Shown: positions 27,131 through 36,159, numbered from the stretch's first letter. The stretch: DNA of 64,000 nucleotides from Nitrososphaerales archaeon (GCA_030041295.1 JASHOD010000095.1:1-64000), one strand, 5' to 3'. Numbers and translations: made by a program. Notes: generated by a model not told the origin, from the sequence alone.

Positions 27131-28249
27131 CTAATCCCCATTCTCCGCCAAGCTCGTAGTATCTGGGACAATCTCGGTTTTGTCCAACATCCTTTCATGT
27201 TCTGAAATTGTAAGACACCATCCTCTCTCGTGGTCGAACATTTCATCGGGGAAGCCAAGCCTCCGGGTCTTGGAAGGATCGAGTATTGTTATCATCTGAG
27301 GATTGTTTGAATCTGTTCTTGTTTCAATGTACTTGACGGTCTCATGGAAATAATCCATCGGAATGTCCAGCAAAGCGTAGTACGAGCTGCCCTGCATGGA
27401 CGAAGTTTCGAGCCAAGTGAAGGGAATCTTGTTGCAGACCTTCTTCGCTTTAGCTAGCCCGTTTGAGTCAAGGTTCTTAAATGACACCAAGAGCTGCATC
27501 AACTGGTCTAATTTGCCCTCAAGCCTCGGTCTGAACCATCTCACATTGTTCGAGAGTATGTATCTTCCCTTGACGATATGTTCCGCGTAATGGTAGCGCA
27601 CAGTTCTCTGGTTTGCCTTGATCGACTTTGCTATCTGAGCCGGATTCACGCTAGGATCTTCCTGCATGTAGCGCAGAATTTTGGTGTCAATGAAATCGAT
27701 TTTTGCATCTGTGTTCGGGGGTGAAAGTTGAATTCCTTCCTCCCGATCCTTCATGTCTATCTTTTGCCAGTCTATAACCCACTTACCCGAGCTAAAATTG
27801 TACGATTCGGCTCTCAAGTGAGGGTAACGGACCCAAGTCACGTCTTCAGTCGTAAATTCTTCAATTAGAGCGTCTTTTTTCAATGACTCGAGTAGATCGA
27901 CATATCTCTTCCTAAATCTGAATGGTATGGAATAGATGCAATAGAAATTTGGTGATCCCATGGGTCTCGTGACGAAGTCAAGATACGGCAATACATCTTG
28001 CCAAGACTTTGTCGAGTTAGGGTTTGGCTTTAACTGAAGGATATGAGTCGAAAAACCGATCTGACCGTAGTCGATGTTTACCTCGATCCCTAGACCCAGT
28101 CTGCTAAGTTGCTTATTGACTTTGTAGCGTACAGTTTCAACGTTGAGACCAGTGAGCCTAGCGATAAGGGAATAGTTCGAAATCCCTACTTGACGGATAG
28201 TCTCCACTAGAATGCTCTCAGCGTTTCCTACGCTGGCCAAGCTCGACAA
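27131..28249 (-). CDS. Lrp-like regulator with two helix-turn-helix domains
   Basis: A 372-residue predicted transcription regulator. A winged HTH lies at about residues 8-50 (YSLIARLTGLNVETVRYKVN) and a second at about 185-235 (DTKILRYMQEDPSVNPAQIAKSI). An alpha/beta effector-binding-like domain follows each HTH (about 55-150 and 245-340). This looks like an internal duplication of an Lrp/AsnC-type unit. Its stop is 10 bp before the polyprenyl synthase gene, and the KaiC-like gene at 28510 is divergent. It may regulate these neighbours. No ligand motif is evident. Confidence 0.72.
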   Translation of the reverse strand: MSSLASVGNAESILVETIRQVGISNYSLIARLTGLNVETVRYKVNKQLSRLGLGIEVNIDYGQIGFSTHILQLKPNPNSTKSWQDVLPYLDFVTRPMGSPNFYCIYSIPFRFRKRYVDLLESLKKDALIEEFTTEDVTWVRYPHLRAESYNFSSGKWVIDWQKIDMKDREEGIQLSPPNTDAKIDFIDTKILRYMQEDPSVNPAQIAKSIKANQRTVRYHYAEHIVKGRYILSNNVRWFRPRLEGKLDQLMQLLVSFKNLDSNGLAKAKKVCNKIPFTWLETSSMQGSSYYALLDIPMDYFHETVKYIETRTDSNNPQMITILDPSKTRRLGFPDEMFDHERGWCLTISEHERMLDKTEIVPDTTSLAENGD

Positions 28250-28478
28250 TATCTATAGTACCGCGTTACATAGTAAAATTGTAGTGCATAAAATGAAAGT
28301 GGAGCCTGAATACTAACCTCGAGGTTGAAAAAATTGGCCTTTTCTGCCAATAGATGAGAAAGTTTTCTTGCCGAATTCAAGAATCCGCGCTTGGTTTTAG
28401 ACGCAAAAAGACGAAAATTCGTTAATAGATTCTTTGACTTTTCTTATTGTAAGCACTAATCTGAATTCTGATTTGGAA

Positions 28479-28488
28479 TAAGATAAAA
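28479..28488 (+). promoter_or_regulatory. TATA-like box of KaiC-like gene
   Basis: The AAGATAAAAG stretch is centred about 26 bases before TTG 28510, consistent with a leaderless transcript. The sequence match to the archaeal TATA consensus is only partial. Confidence 0.3.
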
Positions 28489-28509
28489 GAGAGGAGAAAA
28501 AGACCCCCT

Positions 28510-29247
28510 TTGAATACGGACAGGGCTCTAGAAAGGAGTTTTAATAAAAGTTTGACCAATGTGCTGACCGCAGACCAGAGAATCAAGACAGGCATACCCG
28601 GATTGGACCCTTTGGTTCAAGGCGGGTTGCATGTTGGAGATGTCGTGCTTCTAGTCGGAGGAATAGGATCAGGGAAAACGACCTTTTCCTGTCAGTTTGT
28701 TTACAATTCAGCCTTGAACAACAACGAGCCAGCTGTCTTTGCAACCTTTGAAGAAGATGCGGATAGTCTTCGCAAGAACATGTTACGATACGGAATGGAC
28801 TTTAAGAAGCTAGAACAGCAAGGTAAGCTCAAGCTGATAGATCTTCAGGTCCTTGAAGGCTCTGGGCTAGGGGCAAATATAGAGTCGGTGATCGCGGCAT
28901 TAGACGAAGTAAAGAGCAAAAGGCTGGTCATAGATTCTCTGACGGCTTTTCTGAGCGGAGCTACTGAAAAGTTCGACTATACCTTCTTGATGCATTTGAT
29001 ATATAAAACCCTAAAGCGGGAGAATATCACTACGCTCATGACCGTCAGCAAGTTCAATGATTCAATGCTAGGCATCGAAGAATTCATCGCTGACGGAATA
29101 TTCCAGATGGATAACTACATTTCAAACCAGATGGAAATGAGAACTCGTTTCATAATAAAGAAATTGCGTGGAACGGAACACAGCAGGAGTTATCACACCG
29201 TGGCGTTCACGGACAAGGGGTTACAGATCCTGCCTTGGAACGCCTAA
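28510..29247 (+). CDS. KaiC-like RecA-family ATPase, single domain
   Basis: A 245-residue single-domain KaiC-like ATPase. Walker A is GGIGSGKT, the acidic pair lies in ATFEED, Walker B is LVIDS, and KKLRGTEHSRSYH corresponds to the HS-containing motif of the protein at 25227. The two are more alike than either is to the copies near 58-63 kb. It starts at TTG 28510 and is divergent from the two-HTH regulator. It is probably a signalling or assembly ATPase that hexamerises. The lack of adjacent archaellum genes argues against a FlaH role. Confidence 0.9.
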   Translation: MNTDRALERSFNKSLTNVLTADQRIKTGIPGLDPLVQGGLHVGDVVLLVGGIGSGKTTFSCQFVYNSALNNNEPAVFATFEEDADSLRKNMLRYGMDFKKLEQQGKLKLIDLQVLEGSGLGANIESVIAALDEVKSKRLVIDSLTAFLSGATEKFDYTFLMHLIYKTLKRENITTLMTVSKFNDSMLGIEEFIADGIFQMDNYISNQMEMRTRFIIKKLRGTEHSRSYHTVAFTDKGLQILPWNA

Positions 29248-29447
29248 ATTTCTGTGCTAACTTTTTTGAAAGATTTCCAACGGCGCCAGGCAAGATCTCA
29301 TTGCCGGAACCTTGTTTCAGTTACGAAGGAAGTATATCGAAATTAGAGATACTAATTTAGGAAATTCTCTTACGAACTGTTTGGAAATCGGCGAAACTCA
29401 ATAAGTAAGATGCCGATGATATTCAGTATTTAAGGATAAGATACCAA

Positions 29448-30503
29448 ATGAATAAAGTAGCAATCGCTCTTTCGCTACTCGCGGTCTTTCTTCTTTCCGG
29501 AAGTGGACTAATAGCAGCGAACGCGCAAGGCTCAACACAGCAACAAACATTATCCTTCTCAGCATTCGGAGGCGTGGCGAGTGCGGGAAATCAGAACTAC
29601 GTCATTCAACAATACGGGCAAGCACTAATGGCATCAATGGCCGGATACAATTTCAACACAACGCAACCAGTCCAGTTCAGTTACTCCCTAAGTGCCTCAA
29701 TCAACGGATTAAGCGCCAGTGGAGCAGCTCTCTTCGATTTGACAGCATCTCTCGTTGGAGGTGGTACTGTCTCAATCATGGGAATCGCTCTCATCAACAG
29801 CCAAATTCCAGCTCTCTGCCTTCCAAGTGGTAGCACAAGCGGTGTGTGCGCACCCGGAGACACTAGCTCAATTCCAGCATTCTTCGTCAGCACTAACACT
29901 ATGCTCTTTATCATGACAAATGTCAACGGGCATACTTCCATGCAAACAGAATCATTACCAATGCTTTTCGAGTCGGCCTACATGAATCCATTCGGAGCTC
30001 CAATTGTTTTGGGCTCAGCTGATGGTTTCGCGACAATGCTAGTCGTAACACCATACAGCAAGGGTACCGTTACTTGGCACGGAGCCGTCACGGAATCCCA
30101 AGTCTTGGGAACTTACGGAACGACTTCGATTTCAGGTGGCCTTGTCCAAGTGATCACTGAACATGAGAACTTAATCACAGGAACAACGACCGACCACGGA
30201 ACCGTGACAATGACTAACATGGTATACGACAATGGCAATCCGGTGCCTGTCTTAGATGCTAGCGGATCATTTAGCGGAACGTCAGTCATACCCACGCAGG
30301 GTGGAGTCGATTGTTCATCATCGATAGGATTCCCGGCAGGTTCCGGAGTCTGCACGATGTATGGATTTAACTCCACGGGTTCATTCAGCCTATCCGGCTC
30401 TCAGAGCACGATCTCTGGATCTTACTCGACAGTCTGGGGAATACCAGCGTTCTCATTCACCGCAACCGCTACAGGCACAGTCACAACAACTAACAGCAAC
30501 TAG
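29448..30503 (+). CDS. Secreted protein of unknown family
   Basis: A 351-residue protein with a Sec-type signal peptide (VAIALSLLAVFLLSGSGLIAANA, cut near residues 24-27). A beta-rich, Ser/Thr/Gly-rich mature domain follows, with two cysteine pairs (CLPSGSTSGVC and CSSSIGFPAGSGVC). There is no membrane anchor or cell-wall motif, so it is probably released or surface-attached. Codon choice is restricted, like the pilin at 9111, so high expression is likely. TATTTAAGG at 29427-29435 is TATA-like but lies unusually close to the ATG. A T-rich terminator follows. It is not recognised as any family. Confidence 0.75.
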   Translation: MNKVAIALSLLAVFLLSGSGLIAANAQGSTQQQTLSFSAFGGVASAGNQNYVIQQYGQALMASMAGYNFNTTQPVQFSYSLSASINGLSASGAALFDLTASLVGGGTVSIMGIALINSQIPALCLPSGSTSGVCAPGDTSSIPAFFVSTNTMLFIMTNVNGHTSMQTESLPMLFESAYMNPFGAPIVLGSADGFATMLVVTPYSKGTVTWHGAVTESQVLGTYGTTSISGGLVQVITEHENLITGTTTDHGTVTMTNMVYDNGNPVPVLDASGSFSGTSVIPTQGGVDCSSSIGFPAGSGVCTMYGFNSTGSFSLSGSQSTISGSYSTVWGIPAFSFTATATGTVTTTNSN

Positions 30504-30533
30504 GAAAGAGCAATATCGAGGAGGTTCGTATAA

Positions 30534-30560
30534 CCCCTCTCTCTCCTTTTTCTTTTTTCC
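30534..30560 (+). terminator. T-rich terminator after the secreted-protein gene
   Basis: CCTCTCTCTCCTTTTTCTTTTTTCC lies about 30 bases after the stop and is the most obvious oligo-pyrimidine terminator of the window. Confidence 0.5.
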
Positions 30561-30702
30561 AACGAAAAGACTATCTTGATCCTATGAAACGAACTAAATA
30601 CTTCGGACTAATGTTTTTCGATCTGTTAAAGAGATTGCTGATTCCTCTGATTGACGGGAGAAGAAATACTCTCGTATCGTTGCTCAAAGAGTAGTAATTA
30701 AA

Positions 30703-31569
30703 GTGGTCACAATCTCTAATCGTGTTGCTAGGGAGCTTGTATACGGAGGACACCTAGGCGCATTGGGAGCACCTAGCTTTGCTGCTTCGTGCGCCGTATT
30801 GATGGGCAGGTCTCCGACCATAGCCCTGCTCCTAATGGCTTACCTGTTTACCTACGGTGCATATATGATGAACAGGGGATCTGAGGTCTCGGAAGACAGT
30901 ATCTCAAGTCCCAAGAGAACTAGCTACTTGGCTAGCAGAAGCAAATACTTGACTCCGATATCGCTGACGTGCTTTGGATTTGGTTACTTGATTGCTGTTT
31001 TTAGTGGATACATCTTCTTCTTCGCATTATTGGTCCCGTTGGTGCTTGCATTGATTTACAGCGTCGGATCGAAGAAACTTCAAGGAGTTATAGGGGCAAG
31101 ACGCCTCAAAGACAAACTGCTCGTGAAGAATCTCGTTATCTCCGTAAGCTGGTCCTTGATACCAATTTTCGTCGGCCTTTACTTCAATGCCTTTCCATTA
31201 GTCCTGCTCTGCTTTGCTCCTTTTATCTTCTTACGAATCATGCCTAACACCATCTTCTTTGATTTGCGCGATGTGAAATCAGACGAAGAATATGGTGTCC
31301 GTACGTTCCCTGTTGTGTTTGGGCTTTCAAGGGCTTACAAGCTGATGGACGCGCTTGATGTTTCATCGGCCGCATATCTTTTGGCTCTTATTGGCGTCAG
31401 ATTGCTTCCGTTTTACTCGGCGATTATGATACTGCTTCCGGCTTATTCGGTATTTTATCGATGGCTCTCGAGACGCCCCAAGCCGGATTGGGAATTTCTC
31501 AGCACCGTGGTTGCCGATGGAGAAGATATTCTATGGGGTCCTCTCATCCTTCTCGGAAGGTTGCTCTAA
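30703..31569 (+). CDS. UbiA-family prenyltransferase
   Basis: A 288-residue polytopic membrane enzyme with about eight hydrophobic segments. The second Asp-rich motif is FFDLRDVKSDEEYGVRTFPVVFG, the family's typical DxxxD-x-EYG-x-RT-P sequence. The first motif is degenerate (MMNRGSEVSED in place of NDxxDxxxD), which raises the question of its substrate. UbiA enzymes transfer polyprenyl chains to acceptors such as quinone rings, glycerol phosphates or sugars. With the polyprenyl synthase at 26051, a lipid or quinone pathway is likely. The start at GTG 30703 gives the full first segment. Confidence 0.82.
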   Translation: MVTISNRVARELVYGGHLGALGAPSFAASCAVLMGRSPTIALLLMAYLFTYGAYMMNRGSEVSEDSISSPKRTSYLASRSKYLTPISLTCFGFGYLIAVFSGYIFFFALLVPLVLALIYSVGSKKLQGVIGARRLKDKLLVKNLVISVSWSLIPIFVGLYFNAFPLVLLCFAPFIFLRIMPNTIFFDLRDVKSDEEYGVRTFPVVFGLSRAYKLMDALDVSSAAYLLALIGVRLLPFYSAIMILLPAYSVFYRWLSRRPKPDWEFLSTVVADGEDILWGPLILLGRLL

Positions 31570-31646
31570 ACTATGAGAGCGATGTGCCTCAATCAAGCCA
31601 ATTTCTCACGTCTAGTTGAGTGATATCTTCAATTCAAAAAGGGAGA

Positions 31647-31658
31647 AGTATATATCAC
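31647..31658 (+). promoter_or_regulatory. TATA-like box
   Basis: An AGTATATATCA element lies about 55 bases before the ATG at 31711, in the 140-base gap after the UbiA gene. It would give a short 5' leader. Confidence 0.35.
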
Positions 31659-31710
31659 CGCTCGTTCTCTTCATAATCAAAAACAGGAAAATAGGAATAG
31701 CCGTCAAGAC

Positions 31711-33123
31711 ATGACATTTACCTACACAAACCTCGACGAAACAGTCGAGGTAATTGCCCTTATCGTAACAGCGATTTCGGGTTACTATATGTACCGTCAG
31801 GGTACGACATCGTACAACGATGCGAAGAACCTGATTATTGCCGTACATGTTCTGTTTGGAGCGGTAATAGCTTTCGAGCTATTTGGAACTACATTCGCTA
31901 CGCAGTCAGCGCTGCAAACCTACGTGATATTCGGTACCTGTCTTATTTTACTTTGCGTCGAGCTACTTACCATGCTAGCCTGGTCGGTTTACCTTCCAAT
32001 TCGCAAATCTGGATTCAGCTATTTGATGGCAGCAATCTATCAAGTTCGAACGAATTTTCTCGCGTTCACCATAGGGACTGCGTACATAGCCTTCGTAGGA
32101 ATCTATCTCATCGTAGCGAGGCCATTCACTTTCCAGCCTACACCTCCCTCTCCCTACCCCTCAGAACAGTTCAGCCCGATTTTCTTGGCACTACTCTTTG
32201 GCGTTTTGGTTTTGTTCATGGGTTATACGTCTACAATATTTGTCTCGGCCCGGAGAAAATCCAACTTGGTCAATGTAAAAAGGGCGCTCCTTCTTCTGCC
32301 GCTAGCATGGATCGGAATTGGAATTGATCTCCTTGTTTTCAACTCCTTTTCGTCGTCATCTGTTGCACCGATTGCAGACTTCGACATTTCGCCTTTTGGG
32401 TATTTTATTGCCGCATTCGGGCTTGCTGCTACTTCCACAATATTCCGGAGAGCCTCTCTCCTAGCGGGTTTCTTCGAATCCAGAAAGGAAGAACCCGATC
32501 TTGTGGAGAACGGGTTATCGAACTCACCCCTCCCTCAATCAAAGTCCAGCGTCGAAGGGCAGTTCTCGAAGAAATTGGGGTTGAAGGAAGGTGAGTTTGC
32601 AGGCAGGAAATTCTTGCTCGAAGTGGATTCTTCAACAAGTTACGAGAAGATTGTGAATGACTTTGCTAATGAGCTGCTCACGAAGGACTATTCTGTATTT
32701 GTATTTACGGCGAGAGGGAGCCCGATTTACAATGCTCTTCGAACCAGCCAAGCGAGATTCTATCTACTCTCAAGTACCGTCTCCTACACCACGGTCTCCA
32801 ACGTTCCGACTGAAGTTCTCGTGCCGCAAAATGATCCTGCGGTATTGCTCGACGCGTTACAGAAGACTTTGGAGACCGACCCAATATCTCCAATTGGTCT
32901 AGTTTTCGATAATATCAGCGATTTTATTCTAACTTTACGATTGGAAACGACGTACAAGTTTCTCAAGAAAATGCTTGAAGCAGTCGATTCGGATAGAGTT
33001 ACCGCTATATTCCTTATGACCTCCGGAGCTCACGAGGTCAAGGAAACTAGTCTAATCAAAAGTTTATTTGCGAATCAGCTAAAGTTCGGCGCCCGAGGCT
33101 TTGAGACCACGAGATTAGCTTAG
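31711..33123 (+). CDS. Seven-membrane-segment protein with P-loop-less RecA/KaiC-like domain, paralogue
   Basis: A 470-residue paralogue of the gene at 23778. Seven hydrophobic segments lie within about residues 8-250, then a linker (about 260-290), then a cytoplasmic domain at about 290-465 with LLEVDSSTSYEKIV, YSVFVFTARGSPIYNAL and GLVFDNISDFILTL, the Walker B-like strand. It again has no Walker A. The end of each protein contains a similar segment (SLIKSLFANQLKFGARG against NLIKSVFPIQLGIDSTG). A regulator (HTH_45-like) lies nearby at 34319, as one lies near the other copy. Likely another receptor-like KaiC partner. Confidence 0.75.
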   Translation: MTFTYTNLDETVEVIALIVTAISGYYMYRQGTTSYNDAKNLIIAVHVLFGAVIAFELFGTTFATQSALQTYVIFGTCLILLCVELLTMLAWSVYLPIRKSGFSYLMAAIYQVRTNFLAFTIGTAYIAFVGIYLIVARPFTFQPTPPSPYPSEQFSPIFLALLFGVLVLFMGYTSTIFVSARRKSNLVNVKRALLLLPLAWIGIGIDLLVFNSFSSSSVAPIADFDISPFGYFIAAFGLAATSTIFRRASLLAGFFESRKEEPDLVENGLSNSPLPQSKSSVEGQFSKKLGLKEGEFAGRKFLLEVDSSTSYEKIVNDFANELLTKDYSVFVFTARGSPIYNALRTSQARFYLLSSTVSYTTVSNVPTEVLVPQNDPAVLLDALQKTLETDPISPIGLVFDNISDFILTLRLETTYKFLKKMLEAVDSDRVTAIFLMTSGAHEVKETSLIKSLFANQLKFGARGFETTRLA

Positions 33124-33133
33124 GGTTATAATT

Positions 33134-33985
33134 CTAATGACCTAGGAAATCTGATTCCATATTTGCTCTTGCTTCGTCGAGATCCTTTCCCGCGTAGATG
33201 GAAATAGCGTAGAACTCTGCAAGTTTCCGCACTTCTTCTGGAGGCGGAGGAGCGCAAAGAACGATTGCTCTCGTAGCCTGCAAGTCGTAAGACATTACAT
33301 AGACCCGAAAGATGTCATCGATTGAAACACCGGTTTCCGAGTTTGCGACTTTAGCCACAAGGCTCTCGATTCGCCCGTCTGGTCCAACCCTTGAGGCTTG
33401 AAGGTCTACAAAATGTTCCAATCCCGAGAATCCCTTCAATTGTTCACTCTTGTGTATCGTAAATCCCTGATTCTTTAGAAATCCCTCGGTCTTGCCCAAG
33501 GCCAAGTCAAGCCTCGTCGTCTCTTCTGGGCTAACCTTGATCTTTGGATTCAGATCGAGGCGAGTTAACATGAATTGCATAGTAAGTGCAATCTTCGAAA
33601 GACTGCTGATGCTGCGAGCGAGTTTCGCGGCACCCTTTTGCGTCAGGTTGTACATCCTCTTTTTGAGAGGGGCGCTTTCATTGGGATATTTCCAAGTTCC
33701 ACTTATGAGCTCAGCTTTATCAAGCGAATGCAAATGGGGGTATAGAGTTCCGTAGCTTAAATTCAGGTGAAATGAGCTATACAGGTTCTTCTTGAGTTGG
33801 TATCCACTCTTCGGGCCAAAATTCAACAGATAGAGAATTTCCAAATCAACGAGTTGCCTCGAAATGTTTTTCGAGTCATCGTCCATCATCCCGGCGATGA
33901 GTCTAGACCCTCCTTTCGGGCGAGGAGCATTTTCCTCCAACTCCAGCTCAGTTTCGCGCGTTTCGACTTTGCTTATGGACATCAT
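33134..33985 (-). CDS. PadR-type transcription regulator with C-terminal extension
   Basis: A 283-residue regulator. A PadR-like winged helix spans about residues 45-125 (LVDLEILYLLNFGPKSGYQL, SYGTLYPHLHSLDKAELI). An about 130-residue C-terminal alpha/beta domain follows (TRAIVLCAPPPPEEVRKLAEFYAISIYAGKDLDE), whose strand pattern recalls restriction-endonuclease-like folds; its active-site residues were not identified. The N-terminal about 30 residues are acidic and probably disordered. It sits 10 bp from, and convergent with, the membrane receptor-like gene at 31711. Probably an autoregulated repressor; the effector is unknown. Confidence 0.78.
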   Translation of the reverse strand: MMSISKVETRETELELEENAPRPKGGSRLIAGMMDDDSKNISRQLVDLEILYLLNFGPKSGYQLKKNLYSSFHLNLSYGTLYPHLHSLDKAELISGTWKYPNESAPLKKRMYNLTQKGAAKLARSISSLSKIALTMQFMLTRLDLNPKIKVSPEETTRLDLALGKTEGFLKNQGFTIHKSEQLKGFSGLEHFVDLQASRVGPDGRIESLVAKVANSETGVSIDDIFRVYVMSYDLQATRAIVLCAPPPPEEVRKLAEFYAISIYAGKDLDEARANMESDFLGH

Positions 33986-34318
33986 TTTGATTTTTGCTCA
34001 ATTGTTCTATTTTCGTTTTGAATGACGCAACGTATCATGATTTGCGTCAGACTCAGAATATGTCTTCACTGTCTCTATTCTCAGTCAAGCAAATGATTGA
34101 GGCCGTTTTGTATTTAATTCATATGAGCTCTGGATACGGAGGCAGAAATCCGTACCTCGAGATGATAAGAAAAATAGATACATTTAGGATTAGAACGAAA
34201 GGAATGTTTTAGGACAAAAAAGCGTCCTGCGATGCAGCGCCGTGGGAGGGGAGAGCGAAATGACTAGAAGATCGAATTTTTGCTAGGGGTTACTACGCTC
34301 GGTGATATTTTCCCCTAG

Positions 34319-34663
34319 CTATTCGGGATTTAGATTGAGATCCTCTCGAATCGAAAGGAATTGGTTTAGCAGCTGGTAACCCTTGTCTGATAGACGGTAA
34401 AGTCTCTTACCCTCATCGTCTCTTGGAATTACTAGACCCTGAGCCTCGAGCGTTCTGATGTATCCTTGCATCACTGTCCAGGACAAATTCGCCTTGTACA
34501 TGATGTGCGTAGGCTTCTCAGCTCCCGATCCTATTGCCCTCAGTATATCGCAATAGGTTTCCATTCGTGAGCGTCTGTTCAGCTGGGACTGTTGCTGCTG
34601 TTGTTGCGCTGACTTTTGCCGGAGCATTTTCTGATCTTCTACTTCATAAAATTCTTGCGACAT
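34319..34663 (-). CDS. Winged-helix transcription regulator (HTH_45-like), paralogue
   Basis: A 114-residue DNA-binding protein. A Gln-rich N-terminus (QQQQQQ) precedes the winged helix, whose conserved segment AEKPTHIMYKANLSW is identical to that of the regulator at 23253. The recognition helix (VMQGYIRTLEAQGLV) and wing (EGKRLYRLSDKGYQLL) follow. The start is set at ATG 34663 (MSQEFY) by alignment; the frame continues to 34732. The gene is divergent from the forward gene at 34838. Candidate targets include the MoxR-VWA region and pilins (inference). Confidence 0.83.
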   Translation of the reverse strand: MSQEFYEVEDQKMLRQKSAQQQQQQSQLNRRSRMETYCDILRAIGSGAEKPTHIMYKANLSWTVMQGYIRTLEAQGLVIPRDDEGKRLYRLSDKGYQLLNQFLSIREDLNLNPE

Positions 34664-34837
34664 GTTTCTTGGATTTCGACTCCAAACGATTGATGATATA
34701 TCGAGGCGTGTAATAGAACTCTTTGTAACCACGCAGCCGTCTTAGAGGTAAACTGCTTCAATATACGATCACTCACAAGCCGAGCACGCCTAGGGAGCAG
34801 AAATTCACAACATCTAATATCGATATGCAGGTATTTT

Positions 34838-35506
34838 TTGTCAGCAGACATCTCTTTGGCCGCGGACGCACAGGAGGAAGTCACAGAGGATGAGCGTGGG
34901 CTAGGAAGTTCCTCCTCGAAGGGCCCAGAGATAGGCTCTCAAACTAAAGATTCAGAAATTGTCTCAACCATAAAGTCAATTTCAGAAGAGTCTCTCCAGA
35001 TCTCGGAACTCACTGAAATGGAACGGACATATGCGGCAGAGGTTACGGGACTTCTGAAGCAGGTAATAGAGCCGTTGAATAACACATTTCATATAAAACC
35101 GACATCTCTTTCGAAGAGCGACAGCTCAATTCAGGACGTTGTCCTAACACCCCAGGGAACGGTTTGCGTGATGCACAGTCATGGTACAATAAATTCGCGG
35201 CCGCTTGAAAGCTTCTCCACGGAGATTTTGCTAAGAATCATAAGTGAAGTGATTCCGGAAGCGAAGAAGCTCCTGGTTGAGAAGAGACAAAAGATTACAG
35301 TCAGAGTGGGTTCGTTGGAGAAGATCGCAAAAGAGTTTAGAAAGCTGCCGAGCCAGATGACAGCCCCACGCCCAGGTTCTAGAGCAGCAAAGGCTCAAGC
35401 AGCAGGAGCTCGTCCAGCGGGAGAAGGAGATAACTCCGCGACAGCATTTAGTTCGAATCAGCAACAGGACGCATTGAAGGCAAGTATAATTGCAAATACT
35501 CGATAG
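34838..35506 (+). CDS. Protein of unknown function near MoxR-VWA genes
   Basis: A 222-residue acidic protein with no family recognised. The central about residues 60-170 are alpha/beta (SISEESLQISELTEMERTY, EVTGLLKQVIEPLNNTF, GTVCVMHSHGTINSR, LLRIISEVIPEAKKLLVEK). The N-terminal about 50 and C-terminal about 45 residues look disordered (RAAKAQAAGARPAGEG). It starts at TTG 34838. It belongs to a group of three unrecognised small proteins around the MoxR and VWA genes, with 35569 downstream. No signal or membrane segment is seen, so it is probably cytosolic. Confidence 0.6.
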   Translation: MSADISLAADAQEEVTEDERGLGSSSSKGPEIGSQTKDSEIVSTIKSISEESLQISELTEMERTYAAEVTGLLKQVIEPLNNTFHIKPTSLSKSDSSIQDVVLTPQGTVCVMHSHGTINSRPLESFSTEILLRIISEVIPEAKKLLVEKRQKITVRVGSLEKIAKEFRKLPSQMTAPRPGSRAAKAQAAGARPAGEGDNSATAFSSNQQQDALKASIIANTR

Positions 35507-35527
35507 CATGAAACACACAAAAGAGAG

Positions 35528-35540
35528 TAGTATATTAACG
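35528..35540 (+). promoter_or_regulatory. TATA-like box
   Basis: A TAGTATATTAACG stretch lies about 35 bases before the ATG at 35569. It may let the second small-protein gene be transcribed separately from the first. Confidence 0.3.
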
Positions 35541-35568
35541 GGAATCGGAAAAGAGGATAAAGTAGGGA

Positions 35569-36159
35569 ATGAATAGCGATTTACTTTTGTCTCCTTCGCT
35601 CGTTAGCTTTGAAGACTTCAGCGAGCTCATGGAGACGGTGGACGAGTCCATCCAGATTCATAGGAAGGCAATCGCAAAATATGAAGACAAGCTTGGAGTT
35701 TTGCTTCGCGGTTCTGGAGAATCAAAACAAGGAATTAATTTTGACCGGGAATCTCAAATGCCGAACCTCGACAACGGGAATGGCGGGGAGATCCAGCAGC
35801 AAAAGGTTGACAAGAAGAGGAGAGCATCTTCAGCAGACCAAAGCGATTTGGGATGGCTCGTATTGGAAACAGAGGAAACGAGCGTGAAGGTAGCTACCGG
35901 AAGTGTCACTTCGACAACCGGTAAACAAGTGGAAGCTCTGTTCAAAATAATCGAGTCCTTGAAAGCCAAACTTGCGTCTTTGGAAAGGGTTCGAAAACTG
36001 ATATCCGATCTTCCGGCTCAAGGATTCAAGCCAAACCAGAGCATCGTCGTGATGTTTCGAGACGGCATCCCGAGGCAGATAATTCCATCGAATGAAGCGG
36101 CGAGAGCGTATAAAAAATTCAGGTACTCAGAACAATTCGACGCACAGATTTTGGCTTAG
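35569..36159 (+). CDS. Coiled-coil protein of unknown function near MoxR-VWA genes
   Basis: A 196-residue protein with a helical, heptad-like N-terminus (about residues 10-50: FSELMETVDESIQIHRKAI), a disordered charged middle (60-90), and a helical C-terminal half (about 120-150: KQVEALFKIIESLKAKLASLERVRKLI). The conserved-looking end is GIPRQIIPSNEAARAYKKFRYSEQF. No family is recognised. It starts at ATG 35569. Its stop (TAG) directly abuts the stop of the reverse VWA gene, so the two are convergent with no spacer. A structural or adaptor role in the same system is plausible but not shown. Confidence 0.6.
   Translation: MNSDLLLSPSLVSFEDFSELMETVDESIQIHRKAIAKYEDKLGVLLRGSGESKQGINFDRESQMPNLDNGNGGEIQQQKVDKKRRASSADQSDLGWLVLETEETSVKVATGSVTSTTGKQVEALFKIIESLKAKLASLERVRKLISDLPAQGFKPNQSIVVMFRDGIPRQIIPSNEAARAYKKFRYSEQFDAQILA

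Noticed and set aside
33994-34212. 72-residue plus-strand frame between the PadR and HTH genes
   Set aside because: No family, no promoter and low-complexity composition; likely chance, though a small peptide cannot be excluded.
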